Assembly (NCBI RefSeq): GCF_030413615.1
Contig: NZ_CP129236.1
Location: 1,410,001 to 1,474,000, forward strand
Source of the DNA: Planococcus shixiaomingii
GTDB lineage: Bacteria; Bacillota; Bacilli; Bacillales_A; Planococcaceae
Direction: 5' to 3'
DNA length: 64,000 nt
Part shown: in pieces, positions 51,391 through 62,246 of the stretch
How positions within the stretch are numbered: position 1 is the stretch's first letter
How the letters are laid out: every line of letters begins with the position of its first letter
Program-made: the position numbers and the translations under genes
The notes under the pieces: generated by a model
Database searches by the model: none
Told to the model about the DNA's origin: nothing
What the model saw: the letters and a program-made list of their open reading frames with translations, nothing else

Positions 51391-51465
51391 CATTCCGCAA
51401 TACAGCTTCGCTTTCCTGCAGCAGTCGTCTTTGCTCTTCCCAAAGCGGCCGAAGCGGTGAGAAAA
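51391..51465. repeat. Decayed fragment of the GC-rich intergenic repeat
   Basis: ATTCCGCAA and CGCTTTCC are spaced as in the fragment at 47834, followed by GCAG- and CGGCCGAAGCGG-type sequence. It is strongly degenerated and lies in the 170-base gap between ytoI and ytpI. Confidence 0.35.
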
Positions 51466-51489
51466 ACAATTTTCTGGTTCAACTCAAAA

Positions 51490-51519
51490 ATAAAAAAAAC
51501 TCTCCTGGATAGGAGAGTT
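51490..51519 (-). terminator. Terminator of ytpI
   Basis: On the minus strand CAACTCTCCT pairs with AGGAGAGTT and is followed by a long T run. Confidence 0.88.
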
Positions 51520-51521
51520 GA

Positions 51522-51833
51522 TTATTTATTCAGCCGTGCTTCTTCAGCAAGAAACTGTTTGTAGTGCTTGGCTGCCTTGAAATTGTAGACGATTAAACCT
51601 AAGCCGAGAATAACAAAAATACCGGCAATAATATAGGTTACGACTGTATGGAATAGCAACAGCTGATTGATTCCAAAGAACATGACGAAGCTGCCAAGGG
51701 CAACCGATGCCATAGATGTGTACCATTTTTTGCGGATTGGCAAAGACGTACGGAACTGCTTTGTTTTATAATAAAAATAAACCGCAAACGACAAAGTAAT
51801 CAAAATTACACTTAAAAACACTAATATTTTCAT
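51522..51833 (-). CDS. ytpI: YtpI-family small membrane protein
   Basis: 103 residues with three hydrophobic helices (about 3-20, 42-60, 66-86) and a basic/helical C-terminus KHYKQFLAEEARLNK. The YtpI family is conserved in Bacillales and has no known function. The ATG at 51833 has AGGAGG seven bases before it; the frame reaching 51986 is antisense to nrnA. It is divergent from nrnA, as in B. subtilis. Confidence 0.85.
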   Translation of the reverse strand: MKILVFLSVILITLSFAVYFYYKTKQFRTSLPIRKKWYTSMASVALGSFVMFFGINQLLLFHTVVTYIIAGIFVILGLGLIVYNFKAAKHYKQFLAEEARLNK

Positions 51834-51926
51834 AGGGACCTCCTGTATTCCAAAATTCATTCTTAATTGTACTAGAAAGTAATGGATTTGCGAACGGATT
51901 TCCTTATTAAGAAGAGGAGCATGTAC

Positions 51927-52865
51927 TTGAACAGTCAAATCATCGACACAATTAAACAATTTGATACCATTATTATCCATAGGCACGTCCGTCCGGATCC
52001 GGATGCATACGGTTCCCAGTTAGGTTTGAAGTATTTGCTGCAGCACAATTACCCGACCAAGCGGATACTTGCTGCAGGCGAACACGATTTTACGTTGGAT
52101 TTCCTTGATTTTCCAGATGCTGTGAAAGATGCAGATTTTGAAGGGGCTTTAGTCATCGTTACAGATACGGCCAATACGGAACGGGTGGACGACCAGCGCT
52201 ATTTGCAAGGAACCAAAGTAATTAAAATTGATCACCATCCGAACGACGATGCCTATGGGGATGTTGTCTGGGTGGACATATCAGCAAGTTCTGCTTCAGA
52301 ACTGGTTTATGAATTGTTTACATACGGACAACAAAATGAAGGCTGGGCGCTGCCGAATAAAGTGGCGCGGCTGTTATATGCGGGCATCGTTGGAGATACT
52401 GGCCGGTTCTTATTTCCTAGCGCGACACAAAAAACGTTTGAAATCGCCGGTGAATTGATCAAATATGATTTTGACCGGACTGCGTTATATAACGGCATGT
52501 ATGAAATGGACCGCAGCTTGCTGCATTTGCAAGGTTATATTTACCAAAACTTTAAGATGGATGAAAGCGGCGCAGCGTATGTCAAAATCACTTTGGAAAT
52601 ATTGAAGGAATTTGGCGTAACAGCGACTGAGACGTCTTTGCTTGTAAGCTCACTAGGCAACGTCAAAGGCATGAAAGCTTGGGTCATCTTCATAGAAGAA
52701 GAAACGGAAATCCGGGTGCGCCTGCGTTCGAAAGGCCCAGTTATCAACGAGTTGGCCAAAGAATTTGGCGGCGGTGGACATCCGATGGCTTCTGGCGCGA
52801 CAGCTTATTCATGGGAAGAAGCCGACCGCGTCATCGACCGATTGATTGAAATTTGCTCATCATGA
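51927..52865 (+). CDS. nrnA: Oligoribonuclease / pAp phosphatase NrnA
   Basis: 312 residues of the DHH-DHHA1 family. Metal motifs are HVRPDPDAYGS near 21-31, VTDTANTER near 79, the DHH in KIDHHPND, and a late GGGHPMASGA substrate-binding loop. It degrades nanoRNA and dephosphorylates 3'-phosphoadenosine phosphate. The start is TTG at 51927, with AAGAGGAG seven bases upstream, matching the B. subtilis N-terminus; the ATG at 51921 is too close to that site. dnaE starts 16 bases after its stop, so the two form an operon. Confidence 0.94.
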   Translation: MNSQIIDTIKQFDTIIIHRHVRPDPDAYGSQLGLKYLLQHNYPTKRILAAGEHDFTLDFLDFPDAVKDADFEGALVIVTDTANTERVDDQRYLQGTKVIKIDHHPNDDAYGDVVWVDISASSASELVYELFTYGQQNEGWALPNKVARLLYAGIVGDTGRFLFPSATQKTFEIAGELIKYDFDRTALYNGMYEMDRSLLHLQGYIYQNFKMDESGAAYVKITLEILKEFGVTATETSLLVSSLGNVKGMKAWVIFIEEETEIRVRLRSKGPVINELAKEFGGGGHPMASGATAYSWEEADRVIDRLIEICSS

Positions 52866-52881
52866 AAAAGGAGGGATCCAG

Positions 52882-55800
52882 TTGTCCATGGTTTATCCGT
52901 ATATAAGCACGTCGGCTGATTTGCTGAAAAGCACGGTGCGCCTAGACGAACTATTCCCTTTTTTAAAGGAACAGGGCACAGCTTCAGTTGCAATCGTCAA
53001 TACGAAAATGTACGGCATTCTTCCTTTTTGGGAAGCGTGCAGCCGCGCAGGCATTCATGGGGTTATCGGCTTTTCGACATGCATTGAATTTGAAGAACTG
53101 ACGCTTCCGATTGTGCTATATGCCAAAACGAATGAAGGCTACAGCAATCTTTTGAAAATTTCGAGTGCGCTGGCGACGCGTGATAAAAAAGCGATTCCGG
53201 AACAATGGCTGAAAGCATACAAAAATGGGTTGATTTGCGTTGTGCCAAACAAAATAGAGTGGGTGATGACTGACCGGACTCCGGCCTTTCGTTACGTGAA
53301 ATCCATTTTCGGAGGCGATTGTTTCGGCAGCGTAGAACGTCCAGGCGGCGAAAAGTCTCCTGAAGAAACTGCATTTTTGCAAACATGCCAAGCAGCGGAG
53401 ATGTCCATTATTGCGACACAGGAAAGCCGCTATATGAAGGAGCAGGATGCTTTTGCGTTTGAAGTGGCTTCTGCCATCGGCCAAGGATTAAAGCTGAACG
53501 ACCCACAGCGTGAGCGCCCTGTGCATACAAAAGCGTACGTCCCTGCAGCGGAAGAACTCCGCGCTTGGTTCTCTGACCAGCCCGAATGGCTGGAAGAAAC
53601 AGCGCGCATGCTCGAAAACTGCCAAGTTACGATTCCGATGAACCGGCAATTGCTCCCGGTCTTTCCTTTAGCAGAGAGCGTTGATCGTTCTCAATATATT
53701 GCTGAACTTTGCAAAAAAGGATTGGAAGAACGGATTCCCAATTATTCCAGTGACTATCAGAACCGGTTGGACTATGAGCTGTCGGTCATCGGAAAAATGG
53801 GCTATATCGATTATTTCTTGATCGTGACGGATTTTATGAAATTTGCCCGAGACAATGAAATTTTAACCGGACCTGGACGGGGATCTTCTGCAAGTTCGCT
53901 CGTTGCTTTTTCGTTGCGAATTACGGATGTTGATCCTCTCGAACACGGCTTGCTGTTTGAACGGTTTTTAAATCCGGAGCGGGTGACGCTGCCGGATATC
54001 GACATTGACTTTGCGGATTACCGGCGCCACGAAGTGGTGGAATACGTAGCTCGTAAATACGGGGAAGCGCGCACCGCACAAATTATCACGTTCGGAACGC
54101 TATCGGCTAAAGCGGTAGCCAGGGATACGGCGCGGGTTTTTGGTTTTGAGGCGGAAGAACTTGACGCCATATCGAAAATGATACCGAACCGGCCGGGCAC
54201 CACATTAAAATCCGCTTTGAAAGAATCCCCTCACTTGAACAATTGGATTGTTGAAAAAGAAGAACGCAAAACCTGGTTCAAAACAGCTATAAAGCTGGAA
54301 GGGTTGCCGCGCCATGCATCTACGCATGCTGCCGGGGTCATATTAAGCCCATCTCCGCTTGTGGACCATGTGCCGATTGAAAAAGGCAATGAAGGAATTT
54401 ATATAACGCAATGGCCGATGCAGGACCTTGAAGCGGTCGGCTTGTTGAAAATGGATTTTTTAGGGCTGCGAAATTTAACGCTTCTTGAACACATCCGGCG
54501 TTTGATGCTGTTCGATAAAAAAGTGCGGATCGATTACAGGAAACTGCCGTTGACCGATCCAGAAACCTTTTCTTTGCTGGCTCATGGAGATACAACCGGT
54601 GTTTTCCAATTGGAATCGGATGGAATGAGGCGGGCACTGAAAGAAATCCGGCCGACTGCATTTGGCGACATTGTCGCCGTCAATGCCTTGTTCCGTCCAG
54701 GTCCGATGGAGTTTATCCATTTGTATGCTAAACGCAAGCACAGGAAAGAAAAGGTTGTTTACGTTCATCCCATACTGGAGCCGATTTTAAAAGAAACGCA
54801 TGGCGTCATTGTCTATCAGGAACAAATCATGCAGATTGCTGCTGCAATGGCCGGGTTTTCATACGGAGAAGCGGATTTGCTGCGACGGGCAGTCAGCAAA
54901 AAGAAACGGGAAATTTTGGACGAAGAACGCCTTCATTTTGTCCGCGGAGCTTTATCAAAAGGCTTTCCAGAATCAGCCGCGACCGCGGTATATGATCTGA
55001 TCGTCCGATTTGCAGATTACGGCTTTCCGAAAAGCCACGCCGTTGCCTACAGCATGATTTCCTATCAATTGGCCTATATGAAAACCCATTACGCTGTTTA
55101 CTTTTACGCGGCGCTGTTGTCGACAAATACCGGCAATGCGGAAAAGATCAAAGCGCTGTTGCAGGAAATAAAAGAAAAGAAAATACCGTTGCTTCCCCCG
55201 TCTGTCCAGAAGAGCACTGGCTCTTTTACTGTAGAAAACGGCAAGATCCGCATTGGCTTGAGTTCGGTGAAAGGGGTGCCGGCAACTGCCATCAAAGCGC
55301 TTCTCTCGGCACGAAAAGAAGGGGCATTCAGCAGCATGTTCAATATCGCCGAACGCATTTCCGCCATCCACTTTACGCGCAAAGCATTTGAACCTTTGAT
55401 TAAAGCGGGAGCGCTTGATGATTTTGAGTTGGACCGTGGCATACTGTTAGCTTCACTGGACAGCGCTGTCAAGCATGCGGAACTTGTAAAACCCGATGAA
55501 GAACCCGGCCTCTTCGACGACATGGGGACAAGCTTCATGAAACCGAAATATGCCCAGGCTTCTCCAATACCAGACAACTTGAAATTGGATTTTGAGAAAG
55601 ACGTTCTCGGGTTTTATTTGTCTCCTCACCCTATTGAAAGTGAGAAGGAAAAACGCAACAAGCCGTACGCTGATTTGAACGGAGTGAAAAACCGGAGGGA
55701 CAAAGAACTGGTCACTGTTCTTGGGCTAGTTGAGGACATCAAACGAATCAGGACGAAAAAGGGTGATGCCATGGCCTTTGTGACCTTGCAGGACGAAACC

Positions 55801-55944
55801 GGACCGGCTTCTCTGACTCTTTTCCCGGCAGAATACGCGAAATACAATGCATTGTTGGAACCTCACGCCATGCTGGAAGTACATGGTGTCATCGAAAATC
55901 GCAACCAGCAAAGCGCTATCATATGCAAATCCATACACCTTTGA
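52882..55944 (+). CDS. dnaE: DNA polymerase III alpha subunit DnaE
   Basis: 1020 residues, somewhat short for DnaE (about 1115 in B. subtilis). The N-terminal PHP domain (1-230) lacks the usual metal histidines. The polymerase core has GPGRGSSASSLV and PDIDIDFAD with catalytic Asp near 370-375, followed by a helix-hairpin-helix region and a C-terminal OB fold. It extends RNA primers mainly during lagging-strand synthesis. The start is TTG at 52882, with AAGGAGG upstream; an ATG at 52888 is possible. It is transcribed with nrnA, and the terminator separates it from the FadR-like gene. Confidence 0.96.
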   Translation: MSMVYPYISTSADLLKSTVRLDELFPFLKEQGTASVAIVNTKMYGILPFWEACSRAGIHGVIGFSTCIEFEELTLPIVLYAKTNEGYSNLLKISSALATRDKKAIPEQWLKAYKNGLICVVPNKIEWVMTDRTPAFRYVKSIFGGDCFGSVERPGGEKSPEETAFLQTCQAAEMSIIATQESRYMKEQDAFAFEVASAIGQGLKLNDPQRERPVHTKAYVPAAEELRAWFSDQPEWLEETARMLENCQVTIPMNRQLLPVFPLAESVDRSQYIAELCKKGLEERIPNYSSDYQNRLDYELSVIGKMGYIDYFLIVTDFMKFARDNEILTGPGRGSSASSLVAFSLRITDVDPLEHGLLFERFLNPERVTLPDIDIDFADYRRHEVVEYVARKYGEARTAQIITFGTLSAKAVARDTARVFGFEAEELDAISKMIPNRPGTTLKSALKESPHLNNWIVEKEERKTWFKTAIKLEGLPRHASTHAAGVILSPSPLVDHVPIEKGNEGIYITQWPMQDLEAVGLLKMDFLGLRNLTLLEHIRRLMLFDKKVRIDYRKLPLTDPETFSLLAHGDTTGVFQLESDGMRRALKEIRPTAFGDIVAVNALFRPGPMEFIHLYAKRKHRKEKVVYVHPILEPILKETHGVIVYQEQIMQIAAAMAGFSYGEADLLRRAVSKKKREILDEERLHFVRGALSKGFPESAATAVYDLIVRFADYGFPKSHAVAYSMISYQLAYMKTHYAVYFYAALLSTNTGNAEKIKALLQEIKEKKIPLLPPSVQKSTGSFTVENGKIRIGLSSVKGVPATAIKALLSARKEGAFSSMFNIAERISAIHFTRKAFEPLIKAGALDDFELDRGILLASLDSAVKHAELVKPDEEPGLFDDMGTSFMKPKYAQASPIPDNLKLDFEKDVLGFYLSPHPIESEKEKRNKPYADLNGVKNRRDKELVTVLGLVEDIKRIRTKKGDAMAFVTLQDETGPASLTLFPAEYAKYNALLEPHAMLEVHGVIENRNQQSAIICKSIHL

Positions 55945-55978
55945 CTGCTTTTCTGAAAAGAAATGCAGTTTTTTCTTT
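55944..55978 (+). terminator. Terminator after dnaE
   Basis: ACTGC pairs with GCAGT, with an inner CTTTTC/AGAAA stem, and a T run follows. It overlaps the dnaE stop codon. Confidence 0.75.
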
Positions 55979-56004
55979 ACGGGAACCGAAAAGTTTTGTA
56001 TCCT
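55976..56004 (+). promoter_or_regulatory. Candidate sigma-A promoter of the fadR-like/accDA operon
   Basis: TTTACG at 55976-55981 is followed after 17 bases by TATCCT at 55999-56004. The predicted start (near 56011) is next to the operator at 56015. Confidence 0.6.
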
Positions 56005-56014
56005 AGTGAATATG

Positions 56015-56029
56015 AGTGGTCAGACCACT
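56015..56029. promoter_or_regulatory. FadR/GntR-type operator
   Basis: AGTGGTCAGACCACT is a perfect 7-base inverted repeat around one base. It contains TGGTNNNACCA, the core recognised by FadR-subfamily regulators, and covers the predicted start of transcription. Confidence 0.8.
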
Positions 56030-56058
56030 TTCAAAAAAATGGAAGACAAGGAGCGACC

Positions 56059-56709
56059 ATGAATCAATCTAAACGATATTTAGATATAGTCCGCGACATA
56101 AGGGACATGATCAGGCAGGAAAAAATCCGGCCGGGCGACCGCATTCCATCAGAAAGAGAATTGGCCGAAACGCTGCAAGTTGGGCGTTCGACTATCAGGG
56201 AAGCTTTGAGAAGTTTAGAATTGTTGGGTTTAATTGAAACGCGCAGAGGAGAAGGCACTTTTTTGGCTGATCACCGGAATCATCGGTTGGTAGAAGTGCT
56301 TTCCACATTTATCTTACAGGATAACCAGTCTCAAAAAGACGTGAGGGAAACGAGGCTGATGCATGAATTGTCAGCCATACAAACCATTTGCCAGAGCGAT
56401 TCAATTAGCCAAATGGGTGTTTGGAATAGTTTTCGCATACGCTTACTAGAGGAAGAAAGTGAATTTCAACGTGAGGATTTTGTCCGGGAACTAATGGTGT
56501 TGTCAGGCAATCGCTTATCCTTGAAAATTTGGTTTCTATTGCAACAATACAGTGGGAGTCCGTATAACGGAACGGTTACTGAACCTGAAAAAGAACAGCT
56601 GCTGAATATATTGGCGGCTATTGAGCAACGACAAACGGATAAAGCCGCAAATGAGTTCAAAACTTGGAGCGATTGGCTACTAAAGGAGAGAATGCGCAAT
56701 GATTCGTGA
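56059..56709 (+). CDS. GntR/FadR-family regulator upstream of accDA
   Basis: 216 residues. The N-terminal winged helix (about 5-72) has the subfamily signature [20 protein letters not shown] and [21 protein letters not shown]. The C-terminal helical effector domain (about 80-216) lacks the histidines that bind metal in FCD domains. AAGGAG precedes the ATG. Its stop overlaps the accD start region by 11 bases, so regulator and enzyme are made together, and its own promoter carries a FadR-type operator. It is therefore probably an autoregulator of acetyl-CoA carboxylase responding to an acyl-CoA or related metabolite; the ligand is inferred only. Confidence 0.88.
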   Translation: MNQSKRYLDIVRDIRDMIRQEKIRPGDRIPSERELAETLQVGRSTIREALRSLELLGLIETRRGEGTFLADHRNHRLVEVLSTFILQDNQSQKDVRETRLMHELSAIQTICQSDSISQMGVWNSFRIRLLEEESEFQREDFVRELMVLSGNRLSLKIWFLLQQYSGSPYNGTVTEPEKEQLLNILAAIEQRQTDKAANEFKTWSDWLLKERMRNDS

Positions 56710-57565
56710 TATTTTTAAACGAAATAAAGACAAAAAAGGGGCGACGATCCCTACAAAAGCCGCAAAAGGGATGCCGGAAGGATTAATGACCAAATGCCCT
56801 GAATGCAAATACATCGCACTGACAAAAGAATTAATAACGGTCCATAAAGTATGCCCGAAATGTGATCATCACTTTAAATTGACGGCTCACGAACGGATTG
56901 CGAGTCTGCTTGATGAAGGGTCATTTTCATCTATGGACGATCACTTGAAATCGGAAAACCCGCTTGGTTTCCCGGGATATGCAGAGAAAATTCAGCAAGA
57001 CAGTGAAAAGACCGGATTGAATGAAGCTGTGTTGACAGGCATCGGCAAATTATCGGGCCATGAAGTGGCCATTGCTGTCATGGATTCCCATTTCCGAATG
57101 GGCTCTATGGGATCCGTAGTAGGCGAAAAGATTACGCGTGCGATTGAAGCGGCTACTGAAAAGAAACTGCCGTTCATCATCTTTACGGCCAGCGGCGGTG
57201 CACGGATGCAAGAAGGCGTTTTATCGTTGATGCAGATGGCTAAAACGAGCGTTGCATTAAAACGGCACAGCAATGAGGGACTGCTGTTCGTATCCGTCTT
57301 AACTCATCCGACAACAGGCGGGGTATCAGCTAGCTTTGCGTCTGTCGGCGATATAAATATCGCGGAGCCAAAAGCATTGATCGGCTTTGCTGGACGGCGC
57401 GTCATCGAACAAACGGTTCGCGAGAAACTGCCGGAAGATTTCCAGACTGCTGAATTTCTGCTTGCGCATGGCCAGCTTGATGCAGTAGTGCACCGGGCTG
57501 ACATGCAGGAAACTTTATCTTCAATTGTACGCTTACACACGAAAGGGGCAGTCCAAAATGGCTAA
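56699..57565 (+). CDS. accD: Acetyl-CoA carboxylase carboxyltransferase beta subunit
   Basis: 288 residues. A four-cysteine zinc ribbon (TKCPECKYI and [10 protein letters not shown]) near 33-56 is followed by a crotonase-like carboxyltransferase domain with [11 protein letters not shown]. With AccA it transfers carboxyl from biotin to acetyl-CoA to make malonyl-CoA. The start overlaps the end of the FadR-like gene, and its own end overlaps accA by eight bases, so all three are coupled. Confidence 0.97.
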   Translation: MIRDIFKRNKDKKGATIPTKAAKGMPEGLMTKCPECKYIALTKELITVHKVCPKCDHHFKLTAHERIASLLDEGSFSSMDDHLKSENPLGFPGYAEKIQQDSEKTGLNEAVLTGIGKLSGHEVAIAVMDSHFRMGSMGSVVGEKITRAIEAATEKKLPFIIFTASGGARMQEGVLSLMQMAKTSVALKRHSNEGLLFVSVLTHPTTGGVSASFASVGDINIAEPKALIGFAGRRVIEQTVREKLPEDFQTAEFLLAHGQLDAVVHRADMQETLSSIVRLHTKGAVQNG

Positions 57566-58523
57566 AACTACGCCGAAATCGATGCCTTTTGAAGAACCGC
57601 TGATTGAATTGCGGAAAAAAATAGACGAGTTGAAAGAATATACAACTACGGCTGAAGTGGATTTGAGTTCAGGAATCCAAAGTTTGGAAGATCGCCTTGC
57701 TAAGTTGGAATGCGATATCTATGAAAACATGAAGCCGTGGGACCGTGTCCAAGTTGCCCGGCACCCTAATCGCCCGACGACGTTGGATTATATTTCGCTT
57801 CTTTTCAAAGACTTTATTGAGCTTCATGGCGACCGGTCGTTTGGAGACGATGAAGCGATTGTAGGCGGTATTGCGTCATTCCAAGGCCAGCCAGTTACGG
57901 TAATCGGCCATCAGCGCGGCAAAGATACGAAAGAAAACATTCGCCGCAATTTTGGCATGCCGCATCCAGAAGGTTACCGAAAAGCGCTTCGCTTGATGAA
58001 GCAAGCGGAAAAATTCAAACGCCCGATCATTTGCTTGATCGATACGAAAGGCGCGTATCCCGGGAAAGCTGCAGAAGAACGCGGCCAAAGCGAAGCAATT
58101 GCACGCAATTTAGTGGAAATGGCGGGACTTGAAGTTCCGGTCATCTCTATCGTAATAGGAGAAGGGGGAAGCGGCGGCGCATTGGCGCTTGGCGTCGGCA
58201 ACCATATTTTGATGCTTGAAAACTCAACGTTCTCCGTTATTTCACCTGAAGGGGCAGCGTCTATTTTATGGAAAGATTCAGCGCTTGCCCAAACGGCTGC
58301 GGAAGCCATGAAGATTACAGCTCCTGATTTATTGGAAATGAAAGTCATTGAACGAGTGATTCCAGAAGTTCGAGGCGGAGCGCATCACGACTGCAATAAA
58401 CAAGCTTCTTATATTAGCGATGCAATCAAGCAATCGTTCGATGAACTATGCTCGTTATCCGGGCAGGAATTGATCGATCAGCGCTACGCTAAATTTAAAT
58501 CTATCGGCATATTCAGTGAATAA
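57558..58523 (+). CDS. accA: Acetyl-CoA carboxylase carboxyltransferase alpha subunit
   Basis: 321 residues. Early helical region ([15 protein letters not shown]), then the crotonase fold with [22 protein letters not shown] and the [15 protein letters not shown] oxyanion segment. The partner of AccD in the carboxyltransferase tetramer. The ATG at 57558 overlaps the accD stop (ATGGCTAA) and has AAAGGGG upstream; the longer frame to 57525 is inside accD. Followed by a terminator; pfkA has its own region. Confidence 0.97.
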   Translation: MAKTTPKSMPFEEPLIELRKKIDELKEYTTTAEVDLSSGIQSLEDRLAKLECDIYENMKPWDRVQVARHPNRPTTLDYISLLFKDFIELHGDRSFGDDEAIVGGIASFQGQPVTVIGHQRGKDTKENIRRNFGMPHPEGYRKALRLMKQAEKFKRPIICLIDTKGAYPGKAAEERGQSEAIARNLVEMAGLEVPVISIVIGEGGSGGALALGVGNHILMLENSTFSVISPEGAASILWKDSALAQTAAEAMKITAPDLLEMKVIERVIPEVRGGAHHDCNKQASYISDAIKQSFDELCSLSGQELIDQRYAKFKSIGIFSE

Positions 58524-58548
58524 AAACCGCTTAGGCGGTTTTTTTTTG
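58523..58548 (+). terminator. Terminator after accA
   Basis: AAAAACCGC pairs with GCGGTTTTT around a TTAG loop, followed by more T residues, directly after the stop codon. Confidence 0.92.
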
Positions 58549-58696
58549 ATAAATGGGATGTGAGTTTTGCTGTTAAAATTCTGCAAGGCATTCCTTTTCC
58601 CAGGTGAGAGCCAAACCTCTCTTTACCAGACTGATTATGCAAATTTATTTTAAACAGCAGCGTGACACTTCCACTCATTGAAGGGATGCATGTTTT

Positions 58697-58780
58697 ATCG
58701 CTTTTTTGTTTCGAAGTTAGTGCAGCTACACAGGTACAGAAGGAGAATCAGCGCACCAATGGTGTGAGGCTGCTCTGTAT
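58697..58780. repeat. Decayed relic of the GC-rich intergenic repeat
   Basis: TCGAAGTTAGTGCAGC, an ACAGGTACAGAAGGAG segment and GTGAGGCTG follow the same order as TCGAAGCTAGCGAAGC, AGACAGGAG and GGAGGCTG in element B (38099-38170). The 386-base gap between accA and pfkA otherwise holds only a weak promoter-like CTGACA-N18-TAAGGT near 58850. Confidence 0.35.
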
Positions 58781-58871
58781 TGGTTAATTTGTGAAAATCC
58801 TAAGAAGTTTATTACAAAACTTACACTGGAAATATTACTCACGACTGACAGCAAAGAACCCTTCGTGGTAA

Positions 58872-59870
<999 letters not shown>

Positions 59871-59892
59871 AACAATAACTGGAGTGAGTCTA

Positions 59893-61653
59893 TTGAGAAA
59901 AACAAAAATCGTATGTACGATTGGTCCTGCAAGTGAATCTCCTGAAACGCTTGAAGCATTAATCCATGCAGGTATGAACGTAGCACGTCTGAACTTTTCA
60001 CACGGAAGCCACGAAGAACATGGAACGCGTATTCAACGCATCCGCGAGGCTGCAGAAAAGACCGGGAAAATTGTCGGGATCCTTCTTGATACAAAAGGTC
60101 CTGAAATCCGAACTCACCAAATGGAGAACAATGGGGTGGATTTAGTTACCGGCCAAAAACTAGCGATCTCAATGACGGAAGTACTTGGCAACGCTGAAAT
60201 GTTTTCTATTACGTATGAAAAACTGATTGAAGATGTCTCGGAAGGCTCAATCATTTTGCTGGATGACGGCTTAATCGAATTGCGTACAGAATCGATCGAC
60301 AAAGAAAATGGCCTAATCCATACAGTTGTTGAAAATGCCGGAACACTAAAAAGCAAAAAAGGTGTCAATGTGCCAGGAGTTTCTGTTCAGCTGCCTGGAA
60401 TTACGGAAAAGGATGCACAGGATATTTTGTTCGGAATCGAGCAAAAAGTTGACTTTGTAGCTGCTTCTTTTGTAAGAAGAGCTTCTGATGTTATGGAAAT
60501 CCGCAGCTTGCTTGAAAACAACAATGGCGCTCATATTCAAATCATTCCGAAAATCGAAAACGGTGAAGGCGTTGACAACATTGACGAAATCATCATGGTT
60601 TCTGACGGCTTGATGGTTGCCCGTGGAGATTTAGGTGTTGAGATTCCAGCTGAAGAAGTGCCGATTGTGCAAAAATCGTTGATCGAAAAATGCAATAGTG
60701 CAGGTAAACCGGTCATTACAGCTACGCAAATGCTTGATTCGATGCAGCGCAATCCACGTCCTACGCGAGCGGAAGCAAGCGATGTGGCGAACGCAATCTT
60801 TGACGGCACTGATGCAATCATGCTGTCTGGTGAAACAGCGGCAGGAATTTATCCGGTCGAATCGGTGGAAACGATGCACCGCATTGCCATGACGACGGAA
60901 GCAGCGCTAAACTATAAGCAAATCGTTTCAGCAAGAAGCAAGGAAAAAGAATCGAATATGACAGAAGCAATCGGCCAGGCAGTTGCCTATACGGCATTGA
61001 ATTTGAAAGTCAGAGCAATCATTGCGCCGACTGAAAGTGGCCATACAGCTAAGATGATTTCCAAATATCGTCCGGAAGCGCCGATTATTGCAGTGACTTC
61101 TTCTGAAATTCCGTCGCGCAAACTGACTTTGGTTTGGGGCGTACAGCCAATCGTAGGAACGAAAGTCGAGTCGACGGATGACTTGTTGGAAAAAGCGGTT
61201 GATGAAAGCTTGAAACACCATTACGTAAAGCATGGCGATCTTGTCGTTATTACAGCAGGCGTGCCGGTAGGGCAAGCAGGTACAACTAACTTAATGAAGA
61301 TTCATGTTATTGGCGACATCATTGCTAAAGGACAAGGAATCGGAAGAGCGTCTGCTTTAGGTGCCACTCTGGTTGCCAGAAACGCAGAAGAAGCGAATGC
61401 TATGGACGCAGAAGGAAAAATTCTCGTCACGATCGGAACGGATCGCGAAATGATGCCTGCCATCAACAAATGCGCTGGCATCATTACAGAAGAAGGCGGG
61501 TTGACGAGCCATGCTGCGGTTGTAGGTTTAAGCCTAGGAATTCCTGTAATCGTAGGGGTTCCTGATGCCACAAATTTAATTAAAAATAATTACGAGATAA
61601 CTATTGACGCTGAATCCGGGATGATTTACCACGGGCACGCAAGTGTCTTGTAA
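59893..61653 (+). CDS. pyk: Pyruvate kinase with C-terminal PEP-utilising extension
   Basis: 586 residues. The TIM-barrel core includes [16 protein letters not shown] and the [12 protein letters not shown] active site, and the core C-domain follows. An extra domain (about 505-586, with [22 protein letters not shown]) resembles the phosphohistidine domain of PEP synthases and is characteristic of Bacillus-type pyruvate kinases. It makes pyruvate and ATP from PEP. The start is TTG at 59893, preceded by TGGAGTGA; the longer frame from 59821 lies in pfkA. Confidence 0.97.
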   Translation: MRKTKIVCTIGPASESPETLEALIHAGMNVARLNFSHGSHEEHGTRIQRIREAAEKTGKIVGILLDTKGPEIRTHQMENNGVDLVTGQKLAISMTEVLGNAEMFSITYEKLIEDVSEGSIILLDDGLIELRTESIDKENGLIHTVVENAGTLKSKKGVNVPGVSVQLPGITEKDAQDILFGIEQKVDFVAASFVRRASDVMEIRSLLENNNGAHIQIIPKIENGEGVDNIDEIIMVSDGLMVARGDLGVEIPAEEVPIVQKSLIEKCNSAGKPVITATQMLDSMQRNPRPTRAEASDVANAIFDGTDAIMLSGETAAGIYPVESVETMHRIAMTTEAALNYKQIVSARSKEKESNMTEAIGQAVAYTALNLKVRAIIAPTESGHTAKMISKYRPEAPIIAVTSSEIPSRKLTLVWGVQPIVGTKVESTDDLLEKAVDESLKHHYVKHGDLVVITAGVPVGQAGTTNLMKIHVIGDIIAKGQGIGRASALGATLVARNAEEANAMDAEGKILVTIGTDREMMPAINKCAGIITEEGGLTSHAAVVGLSLGIPVIVGVPDATNLIKNNYEITIDAESGMIYHGHASVL

Positions 61654-61677
61654 ACACTCATAAGGAGGGAGGATACT

Positions 61678-62064
61678 ATGATGAAATGGTTCTTTTTAGC
61701 ACTGGTCATAGTTCCGACACTCGAACTGGCCCTGCTCATATGGGCCGGAGGAAAAATAGGCTTTTTTCCAACGATCGCCATTATCGTGGCAACCGGTCTA
61801 GTAGGCGCTTATTTAGCCAAGAAAAAAGGTTTGAAAGCAATACGGGATGTTCAAGAAGCACTGAACAATTTCCAAGCCCCGGCCGATCAATTGATAAGTG
61901 CCGCGTTTGTGTTAGTCGGTGGCATTTTGCTTTTGACGCCGGGATTCATTTCGGATGCAGTCGGCTTTAGCATGTTGTTTACTCCAACTCAAAAGCTCTA
62001 TAAGCCGATTGTTTACCGGTTGATCCAGAAAAAAATGAGAAATGCTCGGGTTATCGTACAATAA
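61678..62064 (+). CDS. fxsA: FxsA-family membrane protein
   Basis: 128 residues with three hydrophobic helices (about 3-20, 26-46 and 72-98) and a short basic C-terminus. The pattern VIVPTLELALLIWAGGKIG and LLTPGFISDAVGF defines FxsA, a membrane protein that interferes with exclusion of phage T7 in E. coli when overproduced; its normal role is unknown. GGAGGGAGG precedes the ATG pair. It follows pyk by 24 bases and ends in a GCTCGGGTTAT hairpin without a clear T run. Confidence 0.9.
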   Translation: MMKWFFLALVIVPTLELALLIWAGGKIGFFPTIAIIVATGLVGAYLAKKKGLKAIRDVQEALNNFQAPADQLISAAFVLVGGILLLTPGFISDAVGFSMLFTPTQKLYKPIVYRLIQKKMRNARVIVQ

Positions 62065-62116
62065 CCCGAGTAAACTCATCATTTTTAGGAAAGTTTTAGA
62101 AAAACAGGCGTTTTCA

Positions 62117-62145
62117 TTCACAAAGCTTTCAAAATTGATTATAAT
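62117..62145 (+). promoter_or_regulatory. Sigma-A promoter of citZ
   Basis: TTCACA at 62117-62122 is followed after 17 bases by a perfect TATAAT at 62140-62145. It gives a leader of about 95 bases that contains an 8-base inverted repeat CATCATTC...GAATGATG (62190-62220), a possible control hairpin. Confidence 0.72.
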
Positions 62146-62246
62146 GGCAAGGTAAGGAATTTAGCATAGGTTCATAAACGCAGATGAGCCATCATTCTGC
62201 CTTTTTTTATGGAATGATGAATTATACTGAAGAAGGAGCGATTTAA

